DNA of 64,000 nt from Hyphococcus sp. (GCA_021776375.1 JAJFGA010000051.1:186001-250000), one strand, 5' to 3'. Positions 17,618 through 27,857 are shown, counted from the stretch's first letter. Program-made: numbers and translations. The notes: a model not told the origin generated them from the letters alone.

Positions 17618-18985
17618 ATGCGAAAGAAAACCATTATCGACCTTGAAGCTGAGTTGAGCCTCTTGGCGGATGCCGATGCGCGGGCAGCGAAATACCTTAT
17701 GTCGGTCGATGATCGTCCTGCATTCCCCTCTCCGCAAAGCATCCGTGGATTGGATGTGCTGACTGGCGCCTTGCCGCAGGCGCCCTCCGACCCCGAACAA
17801 ACGCTGGCATTGCTTGATGAATTTGGCGGGCCCGGAACGGTTGCGTCTAACGGGCCCAATTATTTTGGTTTTGTCATTGGCGCATCTCTGCCAGCGGCAG
17901 CAGCAGCAGAACGCCTGGCCGCCGCATGGGACCAGTGTGCGTCTTCTTATGTTAACTCGCCTGCGATGGCCACGATTGAAAAAGCCGCCGGGGCGTGGTT
18001 GCTGGACATCTTGGATTTACCAAAACAATCCGGCGTCGGTTTTGGCACCAGCGCCACCGCCTGCGGGCTGTCATGCCTGGCGATTGCACGCACCGGTCTT
18101 CTCGAAGGGCTGGAGTGGGATCTATCTGCAAAAGGCCTCGCTGGCGCACCAGAAATATGCGTTGTAGTCCCCGCAAGCGTTCACGTCACCGTCAAAAAGA
18201 CGCTTCGCCTCCTGGGCTTTGGCATGGACCGGATTGTCTATGCGCCGGTCGATGAATATGGCCGAGTATTGCCCGATCAATTACCGCCGATGAATGATCA
18301 TACCATATTGTGCCTGCAGGCCGGTGAGGTGAACACAGGAGAATTCGATCCGTTTACAGATATCATTCCCAAGGCCAAGGCGGCGGGCGCCTGGGTGCAT
18401 GTCGATGGCGCCTTCGGTCTGTGGGCGCGCGCATCGCGAAACTATAATCATCTGACCTGCGGCATTGAGCTTGCCGACAGCTGGACCACGGATGGGCATA
18501 AATGGCTCAACACACCCTATGACAGCGCGGTCTCCATTTGTCGCGATAAAACACTGATGGCGAAAACACTAAATGCTGACGCCGTTTACGCCCAAAGCGA
18601 GGAAGATGCGCAAAAAAACCTGACGCTGGAATTTTCACGAAGAGCGCGGGGCTTGGGCTTTTGGGCGGCGCTTCGCTCACTGGGGCGAGACGGCATTGAA
18701 GAGCTTGTTGATCGCTATTGCAGCCTCGCCACACGTCTCGCTGCAGGTTGCGCAGAAATCGGTATCCCCGTGAGTAACAGGGTTGTTCTCAACCAAGTGC
18801 TATGCGCCTTCGACGATGAGGAAAAAACCAAGCGTTTCGTCAGCGCGGTTCAAGCTTCTGGAAAAGTCTGGTTTGGCCCGACGGTTTGGCAAGGCAAAGC
18901 CGCATTCAGGCTAAGCGTCTCATCGTGGAAGACCACCGAGGACCATATCGATAGGCTAATCGAGGAACTCGCCCGGCATTTATAG
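17618..18985 (+). CDS. PLP-dependent group II decarboxylase-like enzyme
   Basis: Fold-type-I PLP enzyme of the aromatic-L-amino-acid/glutamate decarboxylase group, 455 residues. Visible: FGTSATACGLSCL (phosphate-binding Ser/Thr), HVTVKKTLRLLG, HVDGAFGLWA (Asp pairing with the PLP nitrogen) and the Schiff-base Lys295 in DGHKWLNTPYD. The amino-acid substrate cannot be told; the closest described types act on aromatic amino acids. It is convergent with tadC, with only 43 nt between stops. Confidence 0.87.
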   Translation: MRKKTIIDLEAELSLLADADARAAKYLMSVDDRPAFPSPQSIRGLDVLTGALPQAPSDPEQTLALLDEFGGPGTVASNGPNYFGFVIGASLPAAAAAERLAAAWDQCASSYVNSPAMATIEKAAGAWLLDILDLPKQSGVGFGTSATACGLSCLAIARTGLLEGLEWDLSAKGLAGAPEICVVVPASVHVTVKKTLRLLGFGMDRIVYAPVDEYGRVLPDQLPPMNDHTILCLQAGEVNTGEFDPFTDIIPKAKAAGAWVHVDGAFGLWARASRNYNHLTCGIELADSWTTDGHKWLNTPYDSAVSICRDKTLMAKTLNADAVYAQSEEDAQKNLTLEFSRRARGLGFWAALRSLGRDGIEELVDRYCSLATRLAAGCAEIGIPVSNRVVLNQVLCAFDDEEKTKRFVSAVQASGKVWFGPTVWQGKAAFRLSVSSWKTTEDHIDRLIEELARHL

Positions 18986-19028
18986 TCAGTAATTATGGGT
19001 AGCGCGGCGCACTTGCGCTCGGCCTAGC

Positions 19029-20003
19029 CTAATCCAGGCTCATAACTGTCATGATCGCCGGGCCGAGAATAACCGCGAACAAGACCGGCAGGAAAAAACC
19101 AATCATCGGTACAGTAAGCTTCGGCGGCAAGGCAGCGGCCTTTTTCTCCGCTTCTTGCATGCGCATATCACGGCTTTCCGTCGCCATAACGCGCAAAGCC
19201 TGGCCCAGTGGCGTTCCGTATTTCTCCGACTGGATGAGGGCTGTCACCACACCTTTTACGGACTCAAGACCGGTGCGTTCAACAAGATTGACATAAGCCT
19301 GTTTGCGTTCCTGCAGATAGGAGAGTTCCGCCGTCGTCAGGCCAAGCTCTTCGGAAAGCTCCGAACAACTCGCGCCAACTTCTTCTCCGACTTTCTGGAA
19401 CGCAGCTTCAACCGACATACCCGCTTCAATACAAATCAACAACAGATCAAGCGCATCAGGCCAATGCATCTGGATAGTCTTTTGACGTTTGCTGACGGCA
19501 TTTGAAATGTAGATGCTCGGCAGATAAAACCCCATGCCAAACCCGCCCACCGTCACCAGCAGGCGGCCAAAGCTCTCAAGCTCAAACCCGTCCAGCACAT
19601 AGACATAAATACCAACGACCAGCGCCATAACAAACGGCAGACTCAGCCGCGCCGCCATAAAAGTGAAGACCGGCCCCTGACCGCGAAAGCCGGCCATCAT
19701 TAACTTCCTGCGGGCGGCATTCTCGTCAAAAACCTCCAGCAATTTAAGGCTTTCAACAACTTCCTTGATCATGCCTTGCGGCGAGGCGTTGCGCAGTCGT
19801 GGATTATTTTTCTTCGCCAGAGATTCACGCTGGCGCTCGCGCAACATGTCGCGGTGTACGCCGACCGATTTCATCCGCTCACGCAGCTTATCTTTGTAAA
19901 GCAGGGGCTCAAGCACAGTGAAAATCGTCGCGATCGCCGCCAACGACACCAGGAGAGCAATTTGAAAATTGCGGTCAGTTACGGCTTCAACAATAGCGTT
20001 CAT
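19029..20003 (-). CDS. tadC: Tad pilus inner-membrane platform protein TadC
   Basis: GspF-fold protein that, with TadB, forms the inner-membrane platform of the Flp/Tad pilus machine. 324 residues: N-terminal helix (about 15-35), a second membrane region (about 110-165), a cytoplasmic GspF domain (IQMHWPDALDLLLICIEAGM from about 178) and a last helix (PMIGFFLPVLFAVILGPAIM). The MATESRDMRMQEAEKKAAALP stretch is typical of TadC. Last gene of the visible operon, 10 nt after tadB. Confidence 0.92.
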   Translation of the reverse strand: MNAIVEAVTDRNFQIALLVSLAAIATIFTVLEPLLYKDKLRERMKSVGVHRDMLRERQRESLAKKNNPRLRNASPQGMIKEVVESLKLLEVFDENAARRKLMMAGFRGQGPVFTFMAARLSLPFVMALVVGIYVYVLDGFELESFGRLLVTVGGFGMGFYLPSIYISNAVSKRQKTIQMHWPDALDLLLICIEAGMSVEAAFQKVGEEVGASCSELSEELGLTTAELSYLQERKQAYVNLVERTGLESVKGVVTALIQSEKYGTPLGQALRVMATESRDMRMQEAEKKAAALPPKLTVPMIGFFLPVLFAVILGPAIMTVMSLD

Positions 20004-20013
20004 TGGGCGCTCT

Positions 20014-21006
20014 CTAGACCTTAATTGAGATCATTTTTTTCATCACCATGATGCCCGTCAACATCCACATGCCGGCGCCGATCAAAATGAAATTCCCCAT
20101 ACGGGTTGTGAATAGCGGATCGAGATAGTCAGGCGATGCAACTTTAACCGCGCCCATAACCAAGAATGGCAGCGAGCCGATAATGTAGGCGGAAGCTTTC
20201 GCCTCGGCGGACAATGCCTTGATCTTTCCTTCCATCAACTTGCGTGAGCGCAGGACATTAGAAAGGTTGCCGAGCGCCTCAGCGAGGTTGCCGCCGGTCG
20301 TCTGCTGGATCAGAAGGACGATGCCGAAGAAATTAACTTCCTGCACTGGCATACGTTCATACATCCGCGCCAACGCCTGCTCCAACGTCATGCCAATCCG
20401 CAACGCCTCATTGAGCATATGGAATTCATCATTGACCGGGCGCGGCGCTTCGCGGGCGATAATTTTCAAACACTCATTGACCGGCAAACCGGATTTTACA
20501 CCGCGGACGATAACATCGATGGCGCCGGAAAATTCTTTAATAAATTTCTTCTGCCGCCGGGCGCGTAGAAAATTCACCGCCCACCGGGGAAATCCAAGCC
20601 CGCCAATAACGAACAATAGCCCGGTAATCCACAATTGCTGGCCGGAGACAAGACCAACAAATCCAAAGACCAGCGCACATATCGCCGATATCATGTAAAA
20701 ATTCTTTGGCGTCAGATCCAACCCAGCCTGTTCAAGCATCTGACTGAGCGAAACACGTTGTTTCTTTTTCAGGTTTTTTGTTTTGTTATCGAGCGCCGCA
20801 AGCGACTCGGTAAGCTTCCGGCGCCGCTCTTTGTTCTGGGCTTCGGAGTTGCCTTGCGCACCGCTGCGTATTCCGCCCCTGCCGGTATTCAGGGCTGCGA
20901 GACGTTTATTGGATTTGTCCTTTTGCGTCGGCGCCAGGAGCACAAAGGCAAGCGCTGCAAAGCAAACGACGCCGAGACCGACAACGATGAGAATCTGCTG
21001 ATCCAT
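20014..21006 (-). CDS. tadB: Tad pilus inner-membrane platform protein TadB
   Basis: 330-residue GspF-fold partner of TadC. Membrane helices near 5-25, 105-140, 265-285 and 300-325, with a cytosolic domain containing FSGAIDVIVRGVKSGLPV and the TTGGNLAEALGNLSNVLRSR motif that marks TadB. A basic linker (about 60-90) follows the first helix. It starts 5 nt after cpaF with GGAG 8 nt before the ATG, so it is translated from the same transcript. Confidence 0.93.
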   Translation of the reverse strand: MDQQILIVVGLGVVCFAALAFVLLAPTQKDKSNKRLAALNTGRGGIRSGAQGNSEAQNKERRRKLTESLAALDNKTKNLKKKQRVSLSQMLEQAGLDLTPKNFYMISAICALVFGFVGLVSGQQLWITGLLFVIGGLGFPRWAVNFLRARRQKKFIKEFSGAIDVIVRGVKSGLPVNECLKIIAREAPRPVNDEFHMLNEALRIGMTLEQALARMYERMPVQEVNFFGIVLLIQQTTGGNLAEALGNLSNVLRSRKLMEGKIKALSAEAKASAYIIGSLPFLVMGAVKVASPDYLDPLFTTRMGNFILIGAGMWMLTGIMVMKKMISIKV

Positions 21007-21011
21007 CAGCG

Positions 21012-22499
21012 CTACTCCGCAGCCGCATCAAGAGCCGCGGCCAATTCTGCTTCTCTGCCATAATAACGCGCGCGGTCCCAGAACGCCGGGCGAGCAATGC
21101 CGGTTGAGCGATGGCGTCCGAGAATTGCGCCGTTCTCGTCTTCGCCAGCGTCCATATCGTAGACAAATAGATCCTGCGTGATGATCGTATCACCCTCAGT
21201 CCCCAAAACTTCTGTCACATGCGTGATGCGGCGAGAACCATCGCGCAAGCGTGCGGCCTGAATAACGATGTCGATGGAACCAACAATCATTTCGCGAATG
21301 GTTTTTGACGGCAGATTATACCCGCCCATGGTGATCATCGATTCAATGCGCTGCAGGCCCTCGCGCGGGGAGTTGGCGTGAAGCGTGCCCATCGACCCGT
21401 CATGGCCGGTGTTCATCGCCTGCAACAGGTCAAACGCTTCCGGTCCACGAACCTCGCCGACGATAATCCGTTCAGGGCGCATCCGCAGACAGTTCTTAAC
21501 CAAATCGCGCATGGTTACTTCGCCCTGACCTTCAAGGTTGGGCGGGCGTGTTTCAAGACGGACCACATGAGGCTGCTGCAGTTGCAGCTCCGCAGCGTCT
21601 TCCGCAGTGATAATGCGCTCGTCATTTTCGATAAAGCCCGTCATGCAGTTCAAAAGTGTGGTTTTACCAGAGCCCGTACCGCCGGAGATCAGCGTGTTGA
21701 TCCGGCAGGCCCCAATAATTTCCAGAACTTTTGCGCCTTCTGGTGTAATCGATCCAAAACTGATGAGATCGGCCATCCGCAGCTTGTCTTTTTTAAACTT
21801 ACGAATAGTCAGCGCTGCGCCATCGATCGACAATGGCGGCGCGATAACATTGACACGCGACCCGTCGGGCAAACGCGCGTCGCATATCGGGCTGGCTTCA
21901 TCAACACGGCGACCAACCTGGCTAACAATCCGCTGGCAGATATTCATCAACTGTGCATTGTCGCGGAAGCGCACATTAGTCAGTTGAATTTTACCGCCAA
22001 CCTCGATAAAGACGCGGTTTGCGCCATTGACCATGATGTCGGCAATGTCATCCCGCGCCAACAGCGGCTCAAGCGGGCCGTATCCGAGAACATCGTTGCA
22101 AATATCTTGCAGCAGCGATTCCTGCTCGGCGATCGACATCTGGACATTTTTGATCGAGATGATCTCGTTGACGATGTCGCGGATTTCTTCTCCCGCTGTT
22201 TCAGTATCGAGCTGCGAAAGCTGCGACAGGTCAATCGTATCGATCAGCGCATTGAAAATTGTGGTTTTTGTCTGAAAATATTCATCCGACCTACCGCCGA
22301 TCTCAACCGGTTGCGCAGCGGCGGCGCTATCATTGGACGGTTTGACAACACGCGGCGGCGCGGCAGGCGGCGGTGCATTTTTTGGAGCAGGCGCAGCAGA
22401 AACTGACGCTGGCTTTTGCGCCGCGACTGAGCTGCGTTTAGCGGCGGACTTTGCCGGCGCGGCTGGCGCATTAACAGGAGCGTTTCTACGTCCGAACAT
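21012..22499 (-). CDS. cpaF: Tad pilus assembly/retraction ATPase CpaF (TadA)
   Basis: Type II/IV secretion ATPase that powers both extension and retraction of Tad pili. 495 residues: Ala/Pro/Lys-rich disordered N-terminus (about 1-70), N-terminal domain, and the ATPase core with Walker [10 protein letters not shown] (about 273-281), Asp box near [13 protein letters not shown], the Walker B region [17 protein letters not shown], and the His box [18 protein letters not shown]. Nine nt downstream of cpaE. Cytoplasmic, docked on TadB/TadC. Confidence 0.95.
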   Translation of the reverse strand: MFGRRNAPVNAPAAPAKSAAKRSSVAAQKPASVSAAPAPKNAPPPAAPPRVVKPSNDSAAAAQPVEIGGRSDEYFQTKTTIFNALIDTIDLSQLSQLDTETAGEEIRDIVNEIISIKNVQMSIAEQESLLQDICNDVLGYGPLEPLLARDDIADIMVNGANRVFIEVGGKIQLTNVRFRDNAQLMNICQRIVSQVGRRVDEASPICDARLPDGSRVNVIAPPLSIDGAALTIRKFKKDKLRMADLISFGSITPEGAKVLEIIGACRINTLISGGTGSGKTTLLNCMTGFIENDERIITAEDAAELQLQQPHVVRLETRPPNLEGQGEVTMRDLVKNCLRMRPERIIVGEVRGPEAFDLLQAMNTGHDGSMGTLHANSPREGLQRIESMITMGGYNLPSKTIREMIVGSIDIVIQAARLRDGSRRITHVTEVLGTEGDTIITQDLFVYDMDAGEDENGAILGRHRSTGIARPAFWDRARYYGREAELAAALDAAAE

Positions 22500-22507
22500 A
22501 CCCTAGA

Positions 22508-24286
22508 TTACCGTTTCTTTTGGAAAAGACCTGACAGGCTGAATTTTGGTTTTGCTATATTCGCTTCACTGCGACCGATTAAATGCGCAGACAGCTCACG
22601 GATGGAACCGGCCGCCTTCGACTTTGGACTCACATCAACAATTGGCGCAGCATTGGTGGTCGCGGCGCCAAAAATCTGAGGTTCCCAATGGAACACAGCG
22701 GCTGGCTTCAGACCGACATGCTCGATAAACTGATCGGGCTGAACTGCCGACATTTTCGGATCAAATTGATTAATCACCAAAGTCGGCGGCGCATCATTGG
22801 GGCGTGCAGCGCTTAAAATATCAACCAGCTGTTTGGTGTTGCGGAAGGAGGCAAGATCCGGCGTCGCGGTGATGACAATTTCATCCGCCGTCGTCAAAAT
22901 CCGCTTCGACCAGCTGCACCACACATGGGGCACATCAACCACTACCGTTGGGGCTGAGCCGCGCACCACATCAAGCACGGTTTCATAGGCCTGATCGTCA
23001 ACATCATACTCCCTGTCGAGAGCGCTCGGCGCCGTGAACAGGCTAAGATGATCGGTATGCTTTTGTAGTAGGCGATCAAGCAAGACATCGTCCAACCGCT
23101 CCGGCGAACTCAGTGCTTCATAAAGACCCGCAGAAGCTTCTTGATCAAAATCGAGGCTCGCAGTGCCGAACGCCAGATCAAGGTCGAGAATGATGGTGTC
23201 GCTCTGATATTCCTCTGCAGAACACCAACCAATATTATGGGCAATTGTCGATGAGCCAACGCCGCCGCGTGCGCCAACAAAAGCCAGCGTGCGCCCAATC
23301 GGCGGTGCGGATGGATCTACATACAGATCGGCGATCGCCTTGATGATCTGAAGGGGTGAGTGCGGTCGGACAATATATTCGCTGATACCCTGTGCAATAA
23401 GCTCACGATAAAGAATAATATCGTTGACCTGACCGATAATGACAACTTTTGTCGATGGGTCACAAACTTCGGCAAGCTCGCCGAGCTGGGCGAAAATTTC
23501 AGCCCCGGATGCAAGCGTTTCCAAAATAACCAAATTCGGCGTCGCTGCAGTCTGGAATTGATCGACCGCTTTGGCCAGCCCGCCCATGTGAATGGTGAGG
23601 TGTGCTTTGGAAAGACGGCGATCAATCGCAGCCTTTTCAAGTAGCGTCGTCATCGCCGGCGTTTCGCAAAATGCATGGATTGAAATTCGCGGCACCGGCC
23701 GGTGATCAACTTCGCTTTCATCAAGCTCAGTCATAGCGCCGCCATAGACGTCAGCCTCAACCATTGCGCCCGCGGCGACAAGCGCGCCTGACGTTTCGGC
23801 AACCGTAGCGTCAGCGTCTTCTTCCGCAGACGTCGGCGTTTCCGCGACAGCCGGTTCCTCGGCTACGTCAGCGGGCTCGGCGACTGCATCGGCGGCATCT
23901 GCCTGCGACGCCGCACTGTCGTCGTCGACGTTTCCTTCAAACTCCTCGCTAACATCAAACGATGCATCAATGTCTTCATCCAGAAAATCTTCGTCGTCAA
24001 AATCCTCATCAGACAGATCAAGATCGGCAAGATCTGCTTCATCGAAATCTTCTTCCCCGAGAGCTGCAAGCTCCTCGTCGGAAAGCTCTTCGTCCAACCA
24101 GCTTTCGTCCGACAACCCCTCCAATCCATCGTCGTAAGGCGCGACGTCTGTGGCTGACGCGTCCGCTGGCGCATCTGCATCACCGCCCGTGCTCGGGCCA
24201 CCGTCAGCACCGAGAGTTGCAGCGCTGTCAGCGACGCCCTGCTCCTCATCCTCATGCTGATAGGCTGTTTCAGCTGCGTTTTTCAT
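22508..24286 (-). CDS. cpaE: Tad pilus localisation protein CpaE (TadZ) with long acidic N-terminus
   Basis: MinD/ParA-like ATPase that positions the Tad machine, usually at a pole. About 592 residues in three parts: a very acidic low-complexity tail (about 1-195, packed with Asp/Glu and short repeats such as LSDEELAAL and LSDEDFDDEDF), a pseudo-receiver domain (about 200-320), and an ATPase domain with the deviant P-loop GARGGVGSST (about 338-347), DLDLAFG and VVDVPHVW. The P-loop lacks the usual second Lys, as in other CpaE. The acidic tail is unlike described CpaE. Start is the ATG at 24286, with GGAG 6 nt upstream; an ATG at 24292 abuts the GGAG. Confidence 0.92.
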   Translation of the reverse strand: MKNAAETAYQHEDEEQGVADSAATLGADGGPSTGGDADAPADASATDVAPYDDGLEGLSDESWLDEELSDEELAALGEEDFDEADLADLDLSDEDFDDEDFLDEDIDASFDVSEEFEGNVDDDSAASQADAADAVAEPADVAEEPAVAETPTSAEEDADATVAETSGALVAAGAMVEADVYGGAMTELDESEVDHRPVPRISIHAFCETPAMTTLLEKAAIDRRLSKAHLTIHMGGLAKAVDQFQTAATPNLVILETLASGAEIFAQLGELAEVCDPSTKVVIIGQVNDIILYRELIAQGISEYIVRPHSPLQIIKAIADLYVDPSAPPIGRTLAFVGARGGVGSSTIAHNIGWCSAEEYQSDTIILDLDLAFGTASLDFDQEASAGLYEALSSPERLDDVLLDRLLQKHTDHLSLFTAPSALDREYDVDDQAYETVLDVVRGSAPTVVVDVPHVWCSWSKRILTTADEIVITATPDLASFRNTKQLVDILSAARPNDAPPTLVINQFDPKMSAVQPDQFIEHVGLKPAAVFHWEPQIFGAATTNAAPIVDVSPKSKAAGSIRELSAHLIGRSEANIAKPKFSLSGLFQKKR

Positions 24287-24324
24287 CGTCATCTCCCTGC
24301 ATATCCCCTTGGGTCATAATTTAA

Positions 24325-25011
24325 TTACTGCCCGCCGGAGACCTCAGTGCTAATTTCAGAGTCGATATCGGAAACTTTAACCTCGCCATCGCGATAGGCC
24401 TCAAAACCTCGCACAGCGACCGCCGCATCACGCGGTGTAACGCCAGTTGGCGCGACCAGATCGTGAGGGTCGGCAACCAGCACCGCAAGATTATTCATTG
24501 ACGAGCAGCCAAAGTTTTTCGACCGTAAATTCCGGTACTTTCTGTCCATTCCGCCCGTCCAGTCGCCGCATTCACTGGGTGTTGCTACATAATGCGTATA
24601 GGAAGCGATGATCTGGTTGCCATTGGCGTCGCCGCCCGTACGGTAGGTCGCGCCGCCAAGCGCAGACCAAGGCACGCCGGCCTCATTCAACGCCTTGCGG
24701 ACGTCGGAAGCCATTTCCTGGCCGTCAAAATCTTGTTCCGTACCCGATGGCGCAGTAATCGTCAGCGCTCCGTGGCCACTGCGCATATACGCATCGGCAA
24801 AAGCACGAAGACGCGCCTTGTCCATGTCTGACAAATCGGTTGTGGTCTCATCGGCGTCAATGGTCAGCGTCACGGTCTGGCTATCCACCGCAATTGGGTG
24901 TTCCTCTGCGACCGTCATCGCATGCTGTTGCCCGTTAAATGCGCTCACGCATGCGCTCGCGGACAGAGCGACCATCGAGAGGAGCGCGTATTTACCTGCT
25001 GAATTCAACAT
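24325..25011 (-). CDS. cpaD: Tad pilus lipoprotein CpaD
   Basis: Outer-membrane-associated lipoprotein thought to help the CpaC secretin assemble. 228 residues; lipoprotein signal with lipobox ASAC (Cys about 21), then an OmpA-like redox-inactive fold with the family's CGDWTGG and FGCSSMNNLAVLVADP motifs, the latter diagnostic for CpaD. GAGAGGA ribosome-binding site 8 nt before the ATG. It sits between cpaC and cpaE, as in Caulobacter. Confidence 0.93.
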   Translation of the reverse strand: MLNSAGKYALLSMVALSASACVSAFNGQQHAMTVAEEHPIAVDSQTVTLTIDADETTTDLSDMDKARLRAFADAYMRSGHGALTITAPSGTEQDFDGQEMASDVRKALNEAGVPWSALGGATYRTGGDANGNQIIASYTHYVATPSECGDWTGGMDRKYRNLRSKNFGCSSMNNLAVLVADPHDLVAPTGVTPRDAAVAVRGFEAYRDGEVKVSDIDSEISTEVSGGQ

Positions 25012-25024
25012 CGTCGTATTCCTC

Positions 25025-26500
25025 TCAGTCCAAAATAAAGCCCATCGGCCCTTGCAGCGAAGCTTCCTTCACGCCTGCGCCGGCCAGTCCGTATGTCGAC
25101 AGCAATTTCCCCATCAAGAATGTCTCTGCGTCCGAAGCAACAACCAGGCCTTCCGCAGGATCGCGCAGATTAGACTCATGGGTCGCTTCGACGAGATATG
25201 GCGTGACGATGATTACAAGTTCGGTTTCATTGTTCTGGTAATCACGGCTGCGGAAAAGCTGCCCCAGAACCGGCACGTCTTTCATGCCTGGAACACCATC
25301 AATGGTTGAACGCATATCTTCTTGAAGAAGGCCCGCCATGACCAGGCTGCCGCCGCTCGGCAACTCTACAGTTGTGTTCGCACGGCGCACCGTAAGCCCT
25401 GGTATCGACAGGCCGGCCGTGGTGACAAGGTTGCCACTATTATCGACCGTCGTCACGCCAGGAACAAAGAACGAGTTTTCAGTCGTAACTTCGCTGACCT
25501 CGGTTGAAATATTGAGATTGATCCGGCCTTTGCTCAGAACGAGCGGCGTAAAGCCGAGGCCGACACCAAACTCCTTAAATTCGATCGATATCACGCCGTC
25601 ATCTTGACCTACAGGCACCGGGAACTCGCCGCCAGCAAGGAACTTCGCTGACTCGCCGGAAATCGATGTCAGGGTTGGCTCCGCCAGAATGCGAACCAGG
25701 CCTGTGGATTCAAATGCCTGCAATGAAGCGTCAATCCGCTGAAGATCGCCAACATTGGTATTGGTGCTGTTAAGTCCCAATCCACCGGTCGCGCCAACTG
25801 TATTTACATTGGAAAATGCGAGCGCTGCATCGGAAAGAACAACTGATCCGTTTGTTGATACGCCAAGCTGCTTGAGCACCTGTCGCTGCATCTCAACAAT
25901 TCGCACTTTAAGCATGACCTGTTCTGGGTCGCGAATTTTTAACAGATTGACAACTTTTTCGGGATCATCGACAAACCGGCCGGCGAGCGAATGGGCATTT
26001 GCGGCCTCTGCCGCCGTTTGCACCGTGCCGCGCAAAATGACATTGTCATTGAGCGCATCAACTTCAATGCGGCTATTGGGCATAACTCGGCGCATCACAT
26101 CGGCAAGCGCGTCCATGTCCCGCTCAACGCGGATTTCCAGATTAAGAATCTGCCTCCCGCGAGAATCAAAAAAGAATGCATTTGTCTGCCCCGTCGTAAG
26201 CCCCAACAGGTAAACCCGGCGCGGCGAACGAACAACCGCATCAACCACGCTTGGCTGCGACACCAATACATCAACGGCCGGTTGTGGTAACTCGACAATC
26301 GCCGCTTTGTTCAGCGGCAGAATGATACTTTGGGAAACATTGCTGGCGCCGCCGGTATCAATGCGCACACTCTGCGTACCGCGCTGCGCAGCAGCCGGCG
26401 ACATCGCTGCTGAAACTGCAAACACGCCGGCCAGGGCCGCAACGATTGTGCGCCCGGTATTTGCATGAACTGCCTTGAAGGCGTTGGTTACGAATATCAT
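25025..26500 (-). CDS. cpaC: Tad pilus outer-membrane secretin CpaC (RcpA)
   Basis: Forms the outer-membrane pore through which the Flp pilus passes. About 491 residues from the ATG at 26500: signal peptide (to about residue 38, ending PAAAQ), the N-terminal pilus domain (about 45-125, LPLNKAAIVELPQPAVDVLV), a BON-like segment (LNDNVILRGTVQTAAEA) and the secretin barrel with VPVGQDDGVISIEFKEFGVG and the closing PVLGQLFRS and ELVIIVTPYLV motifs. I prefer this start because GAGG lies 6 nt upstream; the longer frame from 26539 would overlap cpaB by 14 nt. Confidence 0.94.
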   Translation of the reverse strand: MIFVTNAFKAVHANTGRTIVAALAGVFAVSAAMSPAAAQRGTQSVRIDTGGASNVSQSIILPLNKAAIVELPQPAVDVLVSQPSVVDAVVRSPRRVYLLGLTTGQTNAFFFDSRGRQILNLEIRVERDMDALADVMRRVMPNSRIEVDALNDNVILRGTVQTAAEAANAHSLAGRFVDDPEKVVNLLKIRDPEQVMLKVRIVEMQRQVLKQLGVSTNGSVVLSDAALAFSNVNTVGATGGLGLNSTNTNVGDLQRIDASLQAFESTGLVRILAEPTLTSISGESAKFLAGGEFPVPVGQDDGVISIEFKEFGVGLGFTPLVLSKGRINLNISTEVSEVTTENSFFVPGVTTVDNSGNLVTTAGLSIPGLTVRRANTTVELPSGGSLVMAGLLQEDMRSTIDGVPGMKDVPVLGQLFRSRDYQNNETELVIIVTPYLVEATHESNLRDPAEGLVVASDAETFLMGKLLSTYGLAGAGVKEASLQGPMGFILD

Positions 26501-26525
26501 CTCAAACCTCAGTTCGCCAATCATC

Positions 26526-27257
26526 TTAAGAACGGCCATAACGAATTACATTTACGTTCGATGAGCGCTTATTATGCACAACCGCATCACCTTCAGGCTT
26601 GAAGATGCTGCGTAACACGATGCTCATGGAGCCAATGGACCGCGCCGAAGTAAATTCTTGCGCATCACGCGGGGACAATTCCAGCGTCACATTCGTGCCG
26701 TCGATATATGGTGTTTCAGTATTCTCAGAGTAAATCGTATTGACAGCCAGCACCCGGACTTCTTCAAACAGAACTTGCGTTCTTTCGTCGGCAGTATTGA
26801 AAATATCGACACGATCACCCGGCAAAATAAACCCGCCCGACGCTGTTTCCGGAGAGACCCGCATCGTCACCGCCCGCTGGCCCGGCGCAATGATCGCCGC
26901 CATCAAACCGGAGTTGCCTGCTTTGACTACTTTTGCGTTGACCAACGGCTCGCCAACAACGATCAATGATCGCGCAACCGCCTCGGCCAACCCTTCGCGC
27001 TGTTCAGCATTGGCGTCCGTGATGAAACTCGGCTGGATAGCTTTCTTTGGCCACGCCACCCAGTTGGTGTCTTCCAGAGACAGCCTTTCGCCGCGTTGAA
27101 CATCGCGGGTCGCTACCAATACGCGAACAGTTTCTTCTTTAGTGCGCTCAACGATTTGAACTGTCGGAGTTTCGGAAGAATTTCCCATCATTAAAAAAAA
27201 TGCGGCCGCGCCTGCTACGAGCGCTATGCCGAGAATTGCTATACGACTTACATTCAT
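26526..27257 (-). CDS. cpaB: Tad pilus assembly protein CpaB (RcpC)
   Basis: Periplasmic protein that stabilises or gates the secretin channel. 243 residues: N-terminal membrane anchor (about 5-25), a SAF domain with RVLVATRDVQRGERLSLED (about 45-63), and a conserved C-terminal region with SPETASGGFILPGDRVDI (near 135-152). It begins 93 nt after the cpaA stop, the largest gap in the operon, where a second promoter could lie. Confidence 0.93.
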   Translation of the reverse strand: MNVSRIAILGIALVAGAAAFFLMMGNSSETPTVQIVERTKEETVRVLVATRDVQRGERLSLEDTNWVAWPKKAIQPSFITDANAEQREGLAEAVARSLIVVGEPLVNAKVVKAGNSGLMAAIIAPGQRAVTMRVSPETASGGFILPGDRVDIFNTADERTQVLFEEVRVLAVNTIYSENTETPYIDGTNVTLELSPRDAQEFTSARSIGSMSIVLRSIFKPEGDAVVHNKRSSNVNVIRYGRS

Positions 27258-27350
27258 CTCGAACCAACCTGATTTGTTACACTACTGAGAAGCAGAAATA
27301 GGCAGTCTCATGGTGTGCGAAACTCCTCAATACTACGTTAACTGACTTTA

Positions 27351-27857
27351 TTAACCGCCGAATATCAATTGAAAGAACGCTGTTTGTGAAAAACTAAGAA
27401 ATCCACCCGCAGCGATCGCAACTGCATAGGGTAAATCTTTCTTGCGTTCATGGAGTTCGATTAACCATGGCGCATGAGCGTAAACCGGTAAAATTGGAAG
27501 CTTACGAAAAAGCGTCATGACGATCGCCAGAGCCAACCCCGCCAACGCAGTATTGAAAAGAAAAACATCAAGCGCATTGGCGCCAATCCATGGCGCAACC
27601 GCCGCAAAAAGTTTTGCATCGCCGCCTCCGATAATTTTGCCGGCGAACAAAGCAAAACCAAGCGCTAGCGCGCCAGCACCGATCAGGAAGCCTTCAGCAA
27701 TGACGCGCGGCGAGGCGCCAACGGCAATGCCTGCGACTGGAAAGGCGCATATGAGTATAATTGAAACCCAGTTCGGGATTTTAAATTCGTAAATATCGTT
27801 CGCAGCCGCGACTAAAAGCGCTGCAGGAAATACTGCTAGTACAAGATAGGCTATCAC
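27351..27857 (-). CDS. cpaA: Flp prepilin peptidase CpaA (TadV)
   Basis: Aspartic protease of the inner membrane (A24) that cleaves the leader of the Flp pilin. 168 residues with about six helices. The two catalytic aspartates are the one in ANDIYEFKIPNW (about 21) and the one in the GGGD motif of GKIIGGGDAKLF (about 76). It lacks the methyltransferase half of PilD, as TadV/CpaA proteins do. It lies downstream of the pilin gene after a strong hairpin, so its expression probably depends on read-through. Confidence 0.92.
   Translation of the reverse strand: MIAYLVLAVFPAALLVAAANDIYEFKIPNWVSIILICAFPVAGIAVGASPRVIAEGFLIGAGALALGFALFAGKIIGGGDAKLFAAVAPWIGANALDVFLFNTALAGLALAIVMTLFRKLPILPVYAHAPWLIELHERKKDLPYAVAIAAGGFLSFSQTAFFQLIFGG

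Noticed and set aside
21378-22406. 342-codon frame on the plus strand
   Set aside because: Antisense to cpaF, which has all ATPase motifs.
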